Shown here piece after piece: positions 13,101-25,536 of a DNA stretch of 64,000 nt. Each line of letters opens with the position of its first letter. Position 1 is the first letter of the stretch. Location of the stretch: NCBI GenBank assembly GCA_016802295.1, contig JAESIW010000062.1, positions 49,233 to 113,232 on the forward strand, given 5' to 3'. The notes beneath the pieces are model-generated. The model was not told the origin of the DNA. It searched no databases and saw nothing but the letters and a program-made list of their open reading frames with translations. Position numbers and translations under genes: made by a program. The stretch comes from Brachionus rotundiformis. Lineage: Eukaryota > Rotifera > Eurotatoria > Ploima > Brachionidae.

Positions 13101-15979
13101 CCTTGTTCGAGCCAGTCAAGCAATCCTGGATTGCCAAAGGACTTAGCTATGTACTTGGTCAGGGCGAGAATGCTTACATGTCCGAACAAGTACAAGAGGG
13201 CCTGAAATCGCTCAAGAAGTCAGCCTATTTGTTCGAGCTCGAAATCGAACGGCTCAAAGCTCAGAGCGTCATTTTGGCTGACATTGAATCCAACAAACCA
13301 ACCATTGGTACACAAGGTGACAACTTCACAAAAAGTAATACAAACGAATCGACAGCTCTAATGGTGCATCTATTGGCAACTAAATTCGCGCTCGGTCTAG
13401 ACTTAAATCTTGACCAGTTAAAGCTAGTTTTCAAACACAACATCCTAGGCGAGGAAACAATGAAAGAGCTTTTTGAATTGGTGCTGGCAGACGAGTCCAT
13501 GCAGTCGTTTGTCAAAAAGCAGCGTTTTACCAAGAAGATTCAAATTAGAGCTCATGTCGATGTGACACCAGAAAACAAGGATCTATTGGCCAGCATTTTT
13601 CCACAATCAGAAACCATTCAATTATCCAATAGCAAGCTAGTTGTTGCAGTGGACAATATTTTCCTCGGGCCAGAAGTAAAATCCAAACTAGTAGACCAAA
13701 ATGTTAACTTTTCTAATGAGATATACGTACACGATCGTGTAGGTGAATCTATGAAATTGTTGATCTTGCCCAATAGGTTCAAGCTGTACAAAAAGTTGCT
13801 AATCAAAGCCCTTGGCAACGAGTCGCTCGCTTCCAAAAACGCCACATACAGAGCCCAAATGTACGACCAATTTAAACAAAAGCTTACCATCTATTGTGAT
13901 AATAGGAACAAAATTCAGCAGTCTTTGGTAATTAACTTTGGCCAAAATGGCCAACCAGCTTTACCAACTCAGCTTAATGAAAACAAAAACCATACAATAG
14001 ACACCAAACCACTGCTAAATTCAATAGAAACAAACCACCTGTTCAAAGACATGCTTTTTGATTGTTCAGCAGAGCATTTTGTTCAACTTTTGTCACAGTC
14101 AAAGTTTACCTTTGATTCACTACCAACGCCATCAGTGGCTATTTCAGAATTCAAAGACAGCATTTATCTTTGTGATTCAGTAACAAGTGATCAATTGGCT
14201 CGGCTTGACTTGAGCTCGTTCAAAAATTCCCACTTGTTAAGAGCACAAATTGAATCTCTAATTGGCAAAAGCTTGTCAAATAATGACACAAAAATAGAAC
14301 TGGAACAGTTGCGCCAAATTATTACGCCAAGTTCAGATTCAAATGCTCAATTATTAAGAAATATTTTGATTAAAAATGGTTTGGCAAAGAGCTTTACAGA
14401 CAAATTGGGTTTCAATTTGGTCAATTACAATAATGAACATCTAATAAAGTGTAATGAATCAATAATTGGTTTATTTGAACCAAAGTTAGACGCCAAGCAA
14501 AAAATAGAGCTAGACAGCGATGAATTTTTGAAGTATTTACAAGCAATTGGCATTGTTAAGTGTCAAAAGCTTAGATTGAGCGATAATGTGAAACGATCCA
14601 GTCTTAAGATGGTCATAGAAGAGTGTATTGGCAAGAAAGTAACTGAATTGGTTGACAAATCAATAGAACAGGGTGTGCTTAAAAAGCGAAAATATCTGGT
14701 ATTAGATAATCGTGATAAAGAAATAGCCAAGTTTAAATCATTTGTGTCCCAAGCTTTGCTTAGTTGTCTGAGTCCGCTGAAAACGTCCAATGAATGCCAC
14801 ATTGCTTACACGGATTTGGTTGACAGTTTCAAAGGCATTAATCTGCCGCGTGAAGTTGACCAATACAAACAGTTAAACAAAAATATGGTATTTTCACTGA
14901 GCCAGCTTAGCGTGCCATTCTCATGTAGAATGCATTGTGCGGCATTACAAGGCTCTGTGCAGACAAAAATTGGAGCTTTTCTAATTGGCAGACAGGCGTT
15001 GAGTCACAGCTGCTTGTCGAGAAAAAAATTGGCCTCAGTTGAGCAAATTGTAAACGAAGTGGCCTATGTGACACAATCAAATGAGGAGATCAGCTTGGCT
15101 AGTTTGTTTCTATGCTCCAAACTAACCACTGTTCTAACCGCCTCGGTTATTGGTATCGACTCTTTCAATCTGCAAAGGACTCAATCTAAAACAAGCGTCC
15201 AAGTGGTAAGAAAAGCTTTCTCACATCAAGTTCACCATGCCCTCAAGCAAATTCAACCATCTACACAAACAGAGACTGGAATTTGGCTAACAAACACCAT
15301 TTTCGAGCACGTATTCAAATCAGTTATCTTCTACATTGAGTCTAGCCAAGAATACAAACTAAGATGCCAATCTCTAAGCCAAAATTTGCTTCATTCAGGA
15401 GCTAAAACGCGTTCAGAGATCGATTGTCTACTGAAGCAGAAATTCCACGAAATAGAACTTGAATTCAATGATCGACTCAGCATGAAGACTGTTCACTTGA
15501 TTAATCAACTTGTAGGTCCACTATCTATTCAATTGAGCAATTCCAATTTCGAGTATATATCCGTGGATGCAGCAACTGTGACCGAAATAGTGAACCTTGT
15601 TAACGACATGATATTTGGCATGGACAAAGAGCTCAGAGTTAAGCTGGTTGAAGAAAAAACTCAAGTCGATGGCGAGGAATTGTTGACTGCATTGAACAAC
15701 CTGTTGGTCGAAAGTGTCAGCGCCAGGCTTTTCGAGGCTGTTTTTAGTGAAAATTTTAACAAATTTCTAAATCATGTACTCAAGTCTATTAGCAAAAAGA
15801 ACCAGTGTATATTTTTAGACAAGCTTAATGAGCTTAAAAATTTCAGCCTTAATCTTGATCAAATTTTGGCAAAGGACTTGTTCGAAAACAAGTTAAACCA
15901 AGCCAGGCCAGATATAGACGAGCAGATATATGAGATAAAAATGCTGCAAAACAGCATATTTAGCATTCAATTTGTTTAA
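10195..15979 (+). CDS. Giant SecA-motor protein, exon C: SecA-type ATPase motor plus long C-terminal extension
   Basis: The motor domain is recognisable by its motifs: Walker A STGEGKS (about 10982), motif Ia TSSEILAERDA, Walker B IIDEVDS (about 11305), motif III GMTGTLG (about 11817), motif V ATNVAGRGTDF (about 12409) and motif VI QAFGRSGRKGD (about 12520). The order and wording match bacterial SecA (TGEGK, DEVDS, GMTGT, AGRGTD, GRxGRxGD). The segment between Walker B and motif III keeps a tryptophan-GLQQ stretch like the SecA preprotein-crosslinking region. All ATPase residues are present, so an active motor is plausible. After it come about 1,100 further residues, first TPR-like (about 12980-13270), then unrecognised. 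The exon ends at TAA with an AATAAA at 16002. In bacteria SecA drives protein export; an animal has no known SecYEG partner outside endosymbionts, so the role here is open. Confidence 0.85.
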
Positions 15980-17080
15980 ATTTAATCATTTAAAGTGAAA
16001 AAATAAATAATAAAAAATTAATTTTATTAGTAGTTATATAAATTGCGTAGTAACATACGCTTAAACTAAATTTAATTTAAGTTTATAAATGTTATAAACT
16101 CTTATTTAATGTATTTGGGACCTGTGAAGATCTGGAAAGTTTAACTAATAACTTTATTCATAAATGGCCACTTCTAGTCAAATAGTAAATTACAAAAACA
16201 AAAAGAACAAAAATTTTCAGCAAAGTAAAATTTTGATCAAATTTCAAGCGCTCAATCTTGCTCACACATTTTTAGATTCGCACTTAAATTTCATTGCATT
16301 TTTAGAAATTACAATCATTTTTCAAAAGTTTAAAAAAAAAGCTTTCAAATGTTAAAAGAATAAAAAATCTGCGATGAAATTTAATTGCGCATCTAAAAAT
16401 GTGTGAGCAAGATTGAGCGCTTGAAATTTGATCAAAAATTTTATTTTGCTAAATTTTTTTTACCAATAATTTTTTAAATATATTTTATTAAGAAATTTTG
16501 TTCTGTTTGTTCTTGAAATTCACAATACCGCTTAATAGAAAATAAAGAAAGTTGACAAATAATAGGAAAAAAATAATAAAATAAAAATCTAAAATCTATG
16601 AATTACTCCCGAAGGAGAGCGTTGTATTTCACTGTGAGTTGTAGACAAAATTGACTGAAATTGGTGTTATATTTATTGAAAGAACTACAACATAAATATC
16701 TTTTAATTTTTATATAATTTGAATATTAATTTTTTTAAAAGATAAATTTAATGATAATCCTGAAAGAATATGTAAATTCTACTCTAAAGCCAAGATTAGA
16801 GATAAAATATTTTTCAAATCTAATTTGAGAAATTTTATTAAAAATTAAAAGAATTTTAATTCTTAATTTTTAAATATTCAATATTAACTAATTTATAAAT
16901 TAGAATTTTTTCATAAATCCTTTTAGTTATGAATCTAAGTTTGTAAAATTGGTTAATTTGTGTTCAATTGACCAAATATTGTTGACAAATTTTTTTTTTA
17001 ATAATCATACAAATAAAAAATAAAAGGATATCTTTTTGAAAATTTTTTTATTTTTTTAAGATAAATAAATTTAGGTAATA
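15980..17080. other. Intergenic region between the SecA-like and RHS-like genes
   Basis: It contains the 3' flank of the SecA-like gene (AATAAA at 16002), a fold-back repeat (16219-16450) and otherwise AT-rich DNA. An AG (TTTAG) eight bases before the ATG at 17081 could be an acceptor for a 5' UTR exon or a spliced leader; nothing confirms it. Confidence 0.6.
16219..16450. repeat. Fold-back inverted repeat, arms about 80 bp (MITE-like)
   Basis: Arm 16219-16298 and the reverse complement of 16370-16450 agree almost base for base, including CTCAATCTTGCTCACACATT; the loop is about 70 bp. There is no coding capacity; a small frame here is only an artefact of the repeat. No target duplication was identified. 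Confidence 0.85.
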
Positions 17081-20000
17081 ATGCAAGAAGATAATATTTG
17101 GTCTAATGTAACAAAATCATTAGGCAAGTCATTGGTTTGCTCAGTATGGATGTTGAAAAATGATGAATTGGCCATTCGAAGTCAAGATGGTCTCAGATTT
17201 TTTAAACTCGATGAAAATCAAAAAGACTGGAAACTCATGTCCGAATGTGACACACGTTTCAGTGATAAAAACAAATTTGACCAAGAGCGCTATAAGCTCA
17301 AGTTTTTCGATTATCAAAACAAAACTTTTGTCTCTTTTCTGACCACTAACAATGGTTATGTTTTTCTTGAGTTGGACAAGAGTACCTACAAGCTTAAAAA
17401 AGTAGCTGTAGACAAACGATTTGCCCGAAAGTATTCAACTCTGAAAATGGGACACTTCTACGGATCCGAAAATCCACTCGGAGTCTTTTCGTTGGACAAA
17501 AAGATTGGTGCAGCATTTCACTTTATTAATTTAAAATTATCAAAAATTCCAATAATAAAACACCAAAAAACAAATGATATACTAAACAAAGATTTTAATT
17601 GGCATCATATGGACTGGAAATTTTTATTCGCTGACGTAAATGGTAATGGTAAAACAAATATTGTAGCAGTGCAAAGTTCAAGAATTGTTGCCTACGAGCT
17701 CGAAATGTTCGACTGTTATTTCAAACCATCTGAACTTTTTAAATTAGAACTAAAAATGACCAAAGATACCAAGTTTTTTTTTGGAAGATTAACGCCGGCA
17801 CCATTGGGCTCGTACTTGGACATATTGATTATTCAACCAGATGGCCTATATGTTTATAAATGGAATAGCACAGATGCTAGGTACAAATTAATCAATTATT
17901 CAAGATCGTTCTCCAAGGCCAACAATTGGACTATAAAGCATACACAATCAATTTTGTTCTCTGACTTTGACTCGAATGGCTTAGATAAATTTGTCTACTC
18001 AGGTCCAAATGGTTTAAAGATTGAAAAGCTTGAATTTAGTGACGATGATAATGAATGGACATGGACTTGTTTGCTAGACTTGAACAGCAGCACTACAGAC
18101 ATTGGCTTAAAGCATTTGGTACCAATTGAAATAATACCAATAATTAAAAGTCCTTGTAAAAAGCCTATTTTGATTGGTAATGATGTCTTAAATAAAAAAT
18201 GTACCATAATTGCTATCGAAAAACAGCTCGAAAACGACAATGACAATAATTTGGATGATGAAATGATTGAAAACAAGAATTTTGCCACCAACAACCATGT
18301 TCAAAAATTACCAGAATTTGACCATAAAGAAGAATTTAAAGTAGAAAAAACAGTCTTGTATTTGAGAAATGTGCTGGACATAAAGTCAATTGTAAATTCA
18401 TGCATCAATCCGACCAATGCTCAGCTACAGCTAAAATTACCATTGATCATTTTGCCTGTAATTGACGAACCACTTAGTCTAAGTTACACTTCTGTTTCAA
18501 CTGGCTTGAATTCTCCATTTGGCCAAGGCTGGTCATTTGGTCAAGAGTTCATTTATGCAGAGCTTAAGTCCAACAAAGCATTGCATAAATTTTATCTGAT
18601 CACCTCAAATGGTTCGTTTGTTTTGAATAGACAAGATAATGGCCATGAGGCAAACCATGGTACTGAAATATTGTTTAATATTGAGAATAGAAAGGAAAAA
18701 GTGAAATTTAATGTCGATGAGAGCAAGTGGATAGTCGAAAATGGTAATGAGAAAAAAATTTTTGGTGGAAGCTTGAGTAGTCATAGACCCAAAGGAAATG
18801 GAATTGAATGGACCAAAAATAATTGCCTTAAGACCAAATCTACCACAATTAGAGATGATGTTGCTTCGTTTAAGTGGTACTTGACCAGTATTCAAACCAA
18901 GTGCGACACGGCCATGTTAGAATACACTGACGGTCCAGTTGTTTGTCTAAAAGAGATCAAAGTGAATGAAAGTGAAATTAGTGTAAAATTTGATTTTGAC
19001 CAAGACCAATTATTGGTCAACGGGCTCAAATTTGAATCAAAACACCACATACAGAATATAAAATTTAACTATGAGATTCAAAAAGATTCGAAACATTTGC
19101 TAAAGTCAATCACTCAGATGGACGATAACAGCCAAGTGCTACAATTTGGTTACTCAATGATTGGCAACTCGATGAAAATGAGCAAAATTGTTTTGCCTGA
19201 TCAATTGGATTATGTCACTTTTGACTATGAGGATGCGACCCAAAAGTTCATAAACAGCTCATACAAGTACTTGAAAGATGCTAATTTGGCCTCGTATGAA
19301 GATAAGGACACCATGTGTCAATTAAATGTGTCCAATGAATATTCTGTCTTAAGCTATTTGACCAAAAGTAAATCGTTGCTTTGGCTATCAATATATACAT
19401 GCGATAAGCTTAATTTTGTGATAAAGCTCAAAGCACTGGAGACTTTTAAGGATGAAAGTTTTGCCGAGTATAAAATAGTTCCATTTGCAGAGCATTTTGT
19501 TGTTTGGTTGTTTGATTCTAAGAAACCGAATGACCAAGTTGTTTGTTTGTGTCATTTGGACTCGACCAGAGAATTGGTAACTTGTCAAAACTCACACGAT
19601 CCAATTGACATCACTCACACACTTAAAATTGTTAATAGTGTTCAGAATGCTTTTCTTGGCTCTGACTTTGTCACTGTTAGCACCAGAAACCAGCAAAGGC
19701 AACAGGATCTTTTGGTCTATGAATGGATGGAATGCGAGTGGAGAACAAGTTTTAGTGATAAATTGGAGACAAGTGTGGTAAAAATGAGCTCAAACCAGGA
19801 TCAAACTGTACTGGTCTATGACAATACTTGTCTTAGATTTTTGTTCAAAGAGAACTCTGGTAAAAGAAGTCACAAATGGATCATGAAAAAGGTGTGCCAA
19901 AATGCTGGCCTATTGACTGAAGTTGACAATTTTGTCCACATGTTTGACTTGTCCGAAGATAAAATGGACGAAATAAGGCGATTCATGGCGCGCAATTTGC

Positions 20001-21718
20001 TTCATTTTTCCAAAAATTTAATTGTATTAAATCGAGTAAGCATTGACCAAGACATTGTTTACTCCCATTTGGTGACTTTGTTGACCGATGACGAATACAA
20101 TGTGGTCAAAGAAGAAATACTAGAAAACAAGTCAATAGATCTGAATGAATACTACAAAGATTTTGAAATGAAATTTACTGACCAAGAAGTGGTCAATTCA
20201 AAGCTGTATCATTTCAAATCGGACAATCAAAAGTACTCAACTGGCTACAGGTTTCAAAACCAATCATTTGACTTTAAAGTACAAAAAAAGACATATAAAA
20301 AGACTTTTGAGCTGGACAAGCAGCAGATTACCATTAAAATATTTGACAACCATGGCTATGAATTAGAAGAGCAGAAAACTGAAAAATGCCTCGCCGATGA
20401 GTTCAAAGACGCTTTTTTGCTTAATTTAGACTCTTTACAAGTTACACTGGCCAATAGCCGCCTGACTTGTAGTGATCGACATTTTGACATGGAACCAAAT
20501 GGCACTTGGAAAATGACCCTAATTGAAAATAAGAGTCAGACTTTAAAAATAAGCGACACATTTGAACTGGCCAAAGAAGAGTCTACTTGGCAATTGAGCT
20601 CAAATAATGAGCCTATTTTTGACTTTGGTACGGACGATATGAACAAAATCCAAGTGGCGTATCCAAACTATATTGCTTATATAAAAGACTCGGACAAATC
20701 GGTTTACATTGTGCCATTTGAAGGACAAAAATCTATTGGCAATGAGTACTGTTTGGCACGCGCTGATTACGTTCTGTCTGGTGGTAATCAACTTGGCTTT
20801 GGAATCAAAGAGCCCGGGTCTTGCAAAGTCAAATTTTTGACAATTTCGTCCAACACTTATGCCCGTATAAAGTCCCGATCTCTTAGACTAGATGGTCAGA
20901 CCTATTCCAAAATGTACCAATTTGACGATTTTAGTTGCACTATTCAAAATGGTATGATATTTTATTCCAAGTTCAAGAGCATACCGGCTGGTGATGAAAC
21001 AAAATTTGGTTATGTTCAGTACGATTTTGACAATTACATTAGTTATTTTAACGCCGATGGAAAGCTTGTCAAAATCGAAATGGAAAACCAACAGACTGAA
21101 ATTAAAACCATTTCCAATGGACCAGATTCACATAGTACAAAGCAACCAATTCTATTTGCCAAAGATGGTCGCACTGAAGTGGCTAATTTTTACAATTTGG
21201 ACACACAAAGCGACCAAGCTGATTACATTGGGTTCGAGGAATACGAACAAGACAATAGTTGGATGTACGACAAGTCTAACTGTGTTACAAATAGATATTC
21301 GTTGACAGGAACCACTTTTTTGAGACTGGTCCAATTTAGCAGCAAAATAGAGAGAACCTTCAGGCCTAAAGAGAGCACAGTCTACGAGTGTTCTTGCTGG
21401 GTCCGAGTTTCCAAATTGTACACTTTGAACGACCAATTTGAAGACTTCAAGCTCACTATAATTAATGATAATAAACTAATTGTGTCCAAAGTGTCATCAA
21501 TTTACAAAGACTGGCTCTATTTGACCATTCAAGTCGATCTCAGGCAATCCAAAGGTCCTATTTCGGTCAAGTGCCAACTAGAAGCCCATTTGCATAGCAG
21601 CATCGATGTTGACCACATAAAATGGATGGAAATGAACGGACGTGTTCATATATCATCTTATGACCGTTCATGCAGCTGGCTTCTATCTCAAATCGATGAA
21701 ACAAACATAATCAAAAGA
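17081..21718 (+). CDS. RHS/Tc-toxin-like giant protein, exon 1: FG-GAP-like and SpvB/RHS N-terminal region
   Basis: The start is the ATG at 17081; stops lie just upstream in frame. There is no signal peptide. Two calcium-loop-like repeats of the FG-GAP/VCBS type are visible, with cores DVNGNGKTN (about 17633) and DFDSNGLDK (about 17962). They are followed by the motif SPFGQGWSFG (about 18515), typical of SpvB and RHS proteins at the start of the shell. The rest is beta-rich. This order, repeats then SpvB-like motif then YD repeats, is that of TcB/TcC and RHS proteins of bacteria. The exon ends after an arginine codon at 21718 before GTAAAT, phase 0. Bacterial relatives form a hollow cocoon around a C-terminal toxin; that role here is inference. 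Confidence 0.8.
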
Positions 21719-22557
21719 GTAAATATAATTTTTTTATAAAATATAAGTTAGTTTACTAAAAAAAATTTAATAAATTAACTGGTGCAAAATTATGCAAAAA
21801 AATTGGCAATGGTTAAACATGTTATTAAACACTACATCAAATTAATAACACAAAATTAAACTAAGTTTTTATAAATATTATCTATGTGGAAAAAATAGAA
21901 TATGACGAATAAATGAAGTAAATTATTAAATATTTTAAAGGAAAATATTAATTCAAAAAGTCATTTGCTAAATTAAAACATCAAGATTATAGAAAGAAAT
22001 ATTGTTTTTTAAAACGTTCTTTTAATTAAGGAATACTTCAGAATGTCCATATAATTAATGATAGTTTATTTTGTATATTATGGCCAAATCCGCCATAATA
22101 TTTAAAATAAATGATTAATTTAAAAATAAATTCTAATAATAGTAATACAAGCTGCCGCAAGCAAGCTTGCGGAGGCGACCTCTTAGGAAGTTACCTATGG
22201 TATCGCTTTACGAGGAAATTTACAGGAAAGTTAGTAAAAATTAGTAATGTTGTAAAAACATGTGTTTAGGGTTATTAGTATTAATTAATAATTAAAAGAA
22301 CAATTAATACATTATATTAACAAATAGATTATTTCAAAAGGTTAATTTAAAATATTAAATTATAAAATTTAATACTTAAACCATGCTTGACCACAGACAG
22401 TTTTATGGATATTTTATAATGTATTTCTTTATAATAAGTATGCTTAAGTGAATATTTTTTTGAAAATTAAGCTCAAAATTTCTAATTTTTTAATCAATTA
22501 CTTACTAGATTAATTAAAAAATTATTTATTTTTAATAAAAAGATTATTTATAATGAG
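21719..22557 (+). other. Intron 1 of the RHS-like gene
   Basis: It begins GTAAAT and ends TTATAATGAG; removal keeps phase 0. It contains a GC-richer patch at about 22148-22220 with a 7-bp stem hairpin (22155-22172, CCGCAAG / CTTGCGG). Otherwise it is AT-rich and empty. Confidence 0.75.
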
Positions 22558-24958
22558 TCAAGAGAGCCATTTGTGGTAATTGATTCAAACAATGAACTTT
22601 TGCAGTCAGGCTTTTCTTACAATTGGAATAAAACCCATGTTCAGATCGGTGCCAACTCAAGCATTTTTGTTGCTGATTATTCCGACTTTGGTCTAAAAAA
22701 AAATTGGTCTTTAGACAACCCTGCTGATTGGACTAGAAGTGGCAATCTGCTTTGCCACGTTGACTGTGAACAAAAAAGTACAATTAGACTCATTGGTGAT
22801 ATCCTGGACAAGTCATGCATAGCTATTTATTTTCGAATCCAACTTGGTTCGTCATCACAGCTCTCACTTGAACTCAACTCTCATCAGTTTATATTTAAAT
22901 CAGAAAAAATTTTGGTTAATGATCACAAAGTAGAAAGTTTTGGAAACGGATTTTATCTGTTGGTTGCAATTAATGGTCGTGTGATTGTGTGGAAAGATAG
23001 AGAGTTGCTTGTCGATAAAAAGTTTGACTTGGCCAAAAAAATCACTGGTGTGGCATTTACCGCATCTGGTTTGGTCAAATTATCGGATGTTTTGGTAATT
23101 AACGAGCCAGTTTTAAAAGTAAACCATGTAAACTCATTTGAATTAGTTTGCCAAAGCATTCAGCTTGAGACTGATTCGAGTGTGATTGTCAAAGAGAAAA
23201 TTTGCGATGAAATGTTGCGAGACTCCATCGAAACTAAACCAACACGCGTTTTTATCCAAAAAAATGAACCATCTTTGGCCTACAGACATGACTTTATCAC
23301 AAACAAGTCATTCGACTCGGAGAGTAGTGTATGGCAAACAAAAAAGCTCCAAGGCAAAATTGCTGAATTAAATCCCTCTGATGAAGGCTTTTCCTACCAG
23401 AGAAAAATTTACTCCAAAGACCCATTAAATTATGTTGAGTCAGTAGAGTTTGCCGAACAACTTCTTAACCACAAAATCATACCAAACTATTCACAAAACA
23501 ACAGCTTTGAATATTTTGCATCTCTTTTTCCTGTTCAAGACGGCTTTGTATGCCAAACAAGCATCGAACCAAATGGCAACCGCACAATCAAAGTCTACAA
23601 TAGACACAACAAAATGGTCGCCTTATTTCAGCATACGAACAATTTTAAAGATGCATTAACCACATACGAGTTTGATGATAATCAAAATTTGGTCAAAATA
23701 CTGCCTCCATTGTACCATGCGCAAGTTTTCACTTTGGAACAATTTGACACTACTTACGAAAAGTTGAACCAATTATGGAACTCAAATGAAAAGTACTTAA
23801 AGTTGCAGCAGCAAATGGGTTCATTTTACGTCCATGATGAGGACAGCAACTGTTTGACTGAGATGCGTACACCAGAGCGAGGCTTGGAAAAAATGGTCTA
23901 CAATAAATTAGGTCTGCTACGCTTCAATCTTCGATTCAACAGCGACAATGAGCCAATTATTCTTGAATATTCCAATTACAATCAGTGGGGAGAAGTGAAC
24001 AACAAGGGATTTAGTAGAAACAAGGCGCATTTTGACATTGAATGGCTCAGGTCAATCGCCGATTCGGCCAACACTGATTTAGCCGAAAGTGTCTCAATGC
24101 AATCTTCAATTTCAGATGTGTCCATTAAGTCGGGCTTAAATGGCAAAATATGCGAGAATTTGGTCAAAAATACGAGCAATAAAATTGAATGCAATGATAG
24201 GATATGTTTTTCAGCAATGGATAAAGTGGTTGAAAAGTCAAATTTACTGAAAAGACCTGATGGATCGAGTATCTATATGCGCATGGAGAGAGAGTATGTT
24301 GGTACTCAGCTGCAGAGTATTATATACCCATTCAGCTTAAATGACCAAATAATAAAGTTAAACTACAAATATAACACTCAAGGATTAGTATCAGCAATAA
24401 GCATTGGTGACAAGAAGCTAGCTGAATTTGATTACACAGCAAATGGTAGCTTAAGTAGTGAGACAATTTTTACCAATTCAAGTGACAATTTTAAAAGAAG
24501 CTTTAGTTACAATTCATCTGGTATGCTAACCACACAGGATGATGGTTTTATGCAAGAAAGTTTAAGCTATTCGAAAAATGGCTATGAGTGTGAGAAGGAT
24601 TCTTACGACACATCCATTTCAAGGACCAAATTTGTGCCAAAATGGCACGATAAGTGCGATGTTCGATCATTAACAATCACTCAAGATATATTGATCGAAC
24701 GGCTTGATAATCTAAACGAAATGGAGGCAAGCTATTTGTTAAACTTGCTTGTTCACCATGAATACCTGGATCAAGATTTCAGGGTGACTAGAAACTTAAC
24801 CATTTCGGATGCTTTGGTCAAGCTACCTTTAAAATTTGACGAGTGTTCAATAAATAAAATTATTTGCTTGCTTAATGAGCACTTTCCACACGCCACTTAT
24901 GGTCATCAATACAGCTATGGCGCCCACTCTGAACTTGTCAACTCAAAGTATTTCCTTG
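22558..24958 (+). CDS. RHS/Tc-toxin-like giant protein, exon 2: YD-repeat shell
   Basis: The exon opens after the acceptor at 22557 and continues the frame of exon 1. The protein contains degenerate tyrosine-aspartate repeats such as YEFDDNQNLVKI (about 23667) and YKYNTQGLVSAISIG (about 24364), the strand-turn units that build the RHS barrel. It ends at TTCCTTG|GTAAAT (24958/24959) in phase 1. The last 11 exon bases and the first part of the next intron are repeated 186 bp downstream, so the donor exists twice. No catalytic motif was seen in this exon. Confidence 0.8.
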
Positions 24959-25225
24959 GTAAATAAATTAAATTATTTATTTGTTTATCTGTACCGAGTT
25001 AAAACTCCTTTGGAAAAATAAAAAAATAATAAAATTTTTAGTTGGTATCAGAAATAGAATTTAAACAAGGGAAAGAATAGTCTATTGAACCAATTAAAGA
25101 TTTATAAAGATTTCCTAATGATTTATGATTTATGTATTTCCTTGGTAAATAAATTAAATTATTTATTTGTTTATCTGTACCGAGTTAAAGCTCCTTCGGG
25201 AAAATAAAAAATTAATAAAATTTTT
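24948..25225 (+). repeat. Direct duplication of an exon-intron junction
   Basis: About 90 bp at 24948-25038 recur at 25134-25225 with a few differences, spacing 186 bp. The repeated block covers the last 11 bases of exon 2 and the 5' splice site, giving a second TTCCTTG|GTAAAT at 25144/25145. Confidence 0.9.
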
Positions 25226-25536
25226 TAAAGTGCTTAAAAGACCATTTAAAAGCGTTTACAATTAATCTTTATTAAGATTGTGTGAATTTGGCACTTGGTA
25301 CAACAGAACAGAACAAAATTTTAAAAAATTTCCAACTTTTTTTCTAAGAATTAACACTGTTTTGGTAAATGCATCATCGATGGTTCTGTAAAAATTGCAT
25401 TTTTTATGCTGAACCATAGTATGTTTACAGAACCAGTTTTTTTCTTTTCAAAATAATTAACTAATACATGAATTTAATAATATGAAAACACTGTAATTTT
25501 ATTTAAATTAATTATCAATATTTTTTTATCTCATAG
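24959..25536 (+). other. Intron 2 of the RHS-like gene
   Basis: It begins GTAAAT and ends TTTTTTATCTCATAG. Phase 1 is kept (G plus GC gives glycine). It carries the second copy of the exon-intron junction (25134-25225). Confidence 0.8.

Noticed and set aside
16164..16355. Short plus-strand frame between the giant genes
   Set aside because: It is wholly explained by the fold-back repeat and has no conserved feature.
22148..22220. GC-richer intronic patch as a tRNA or SINE
   Set aside because: It has only a 7-bp hairpin; no cloverleaf, A/B boxes or CCA-type end could be recognised.
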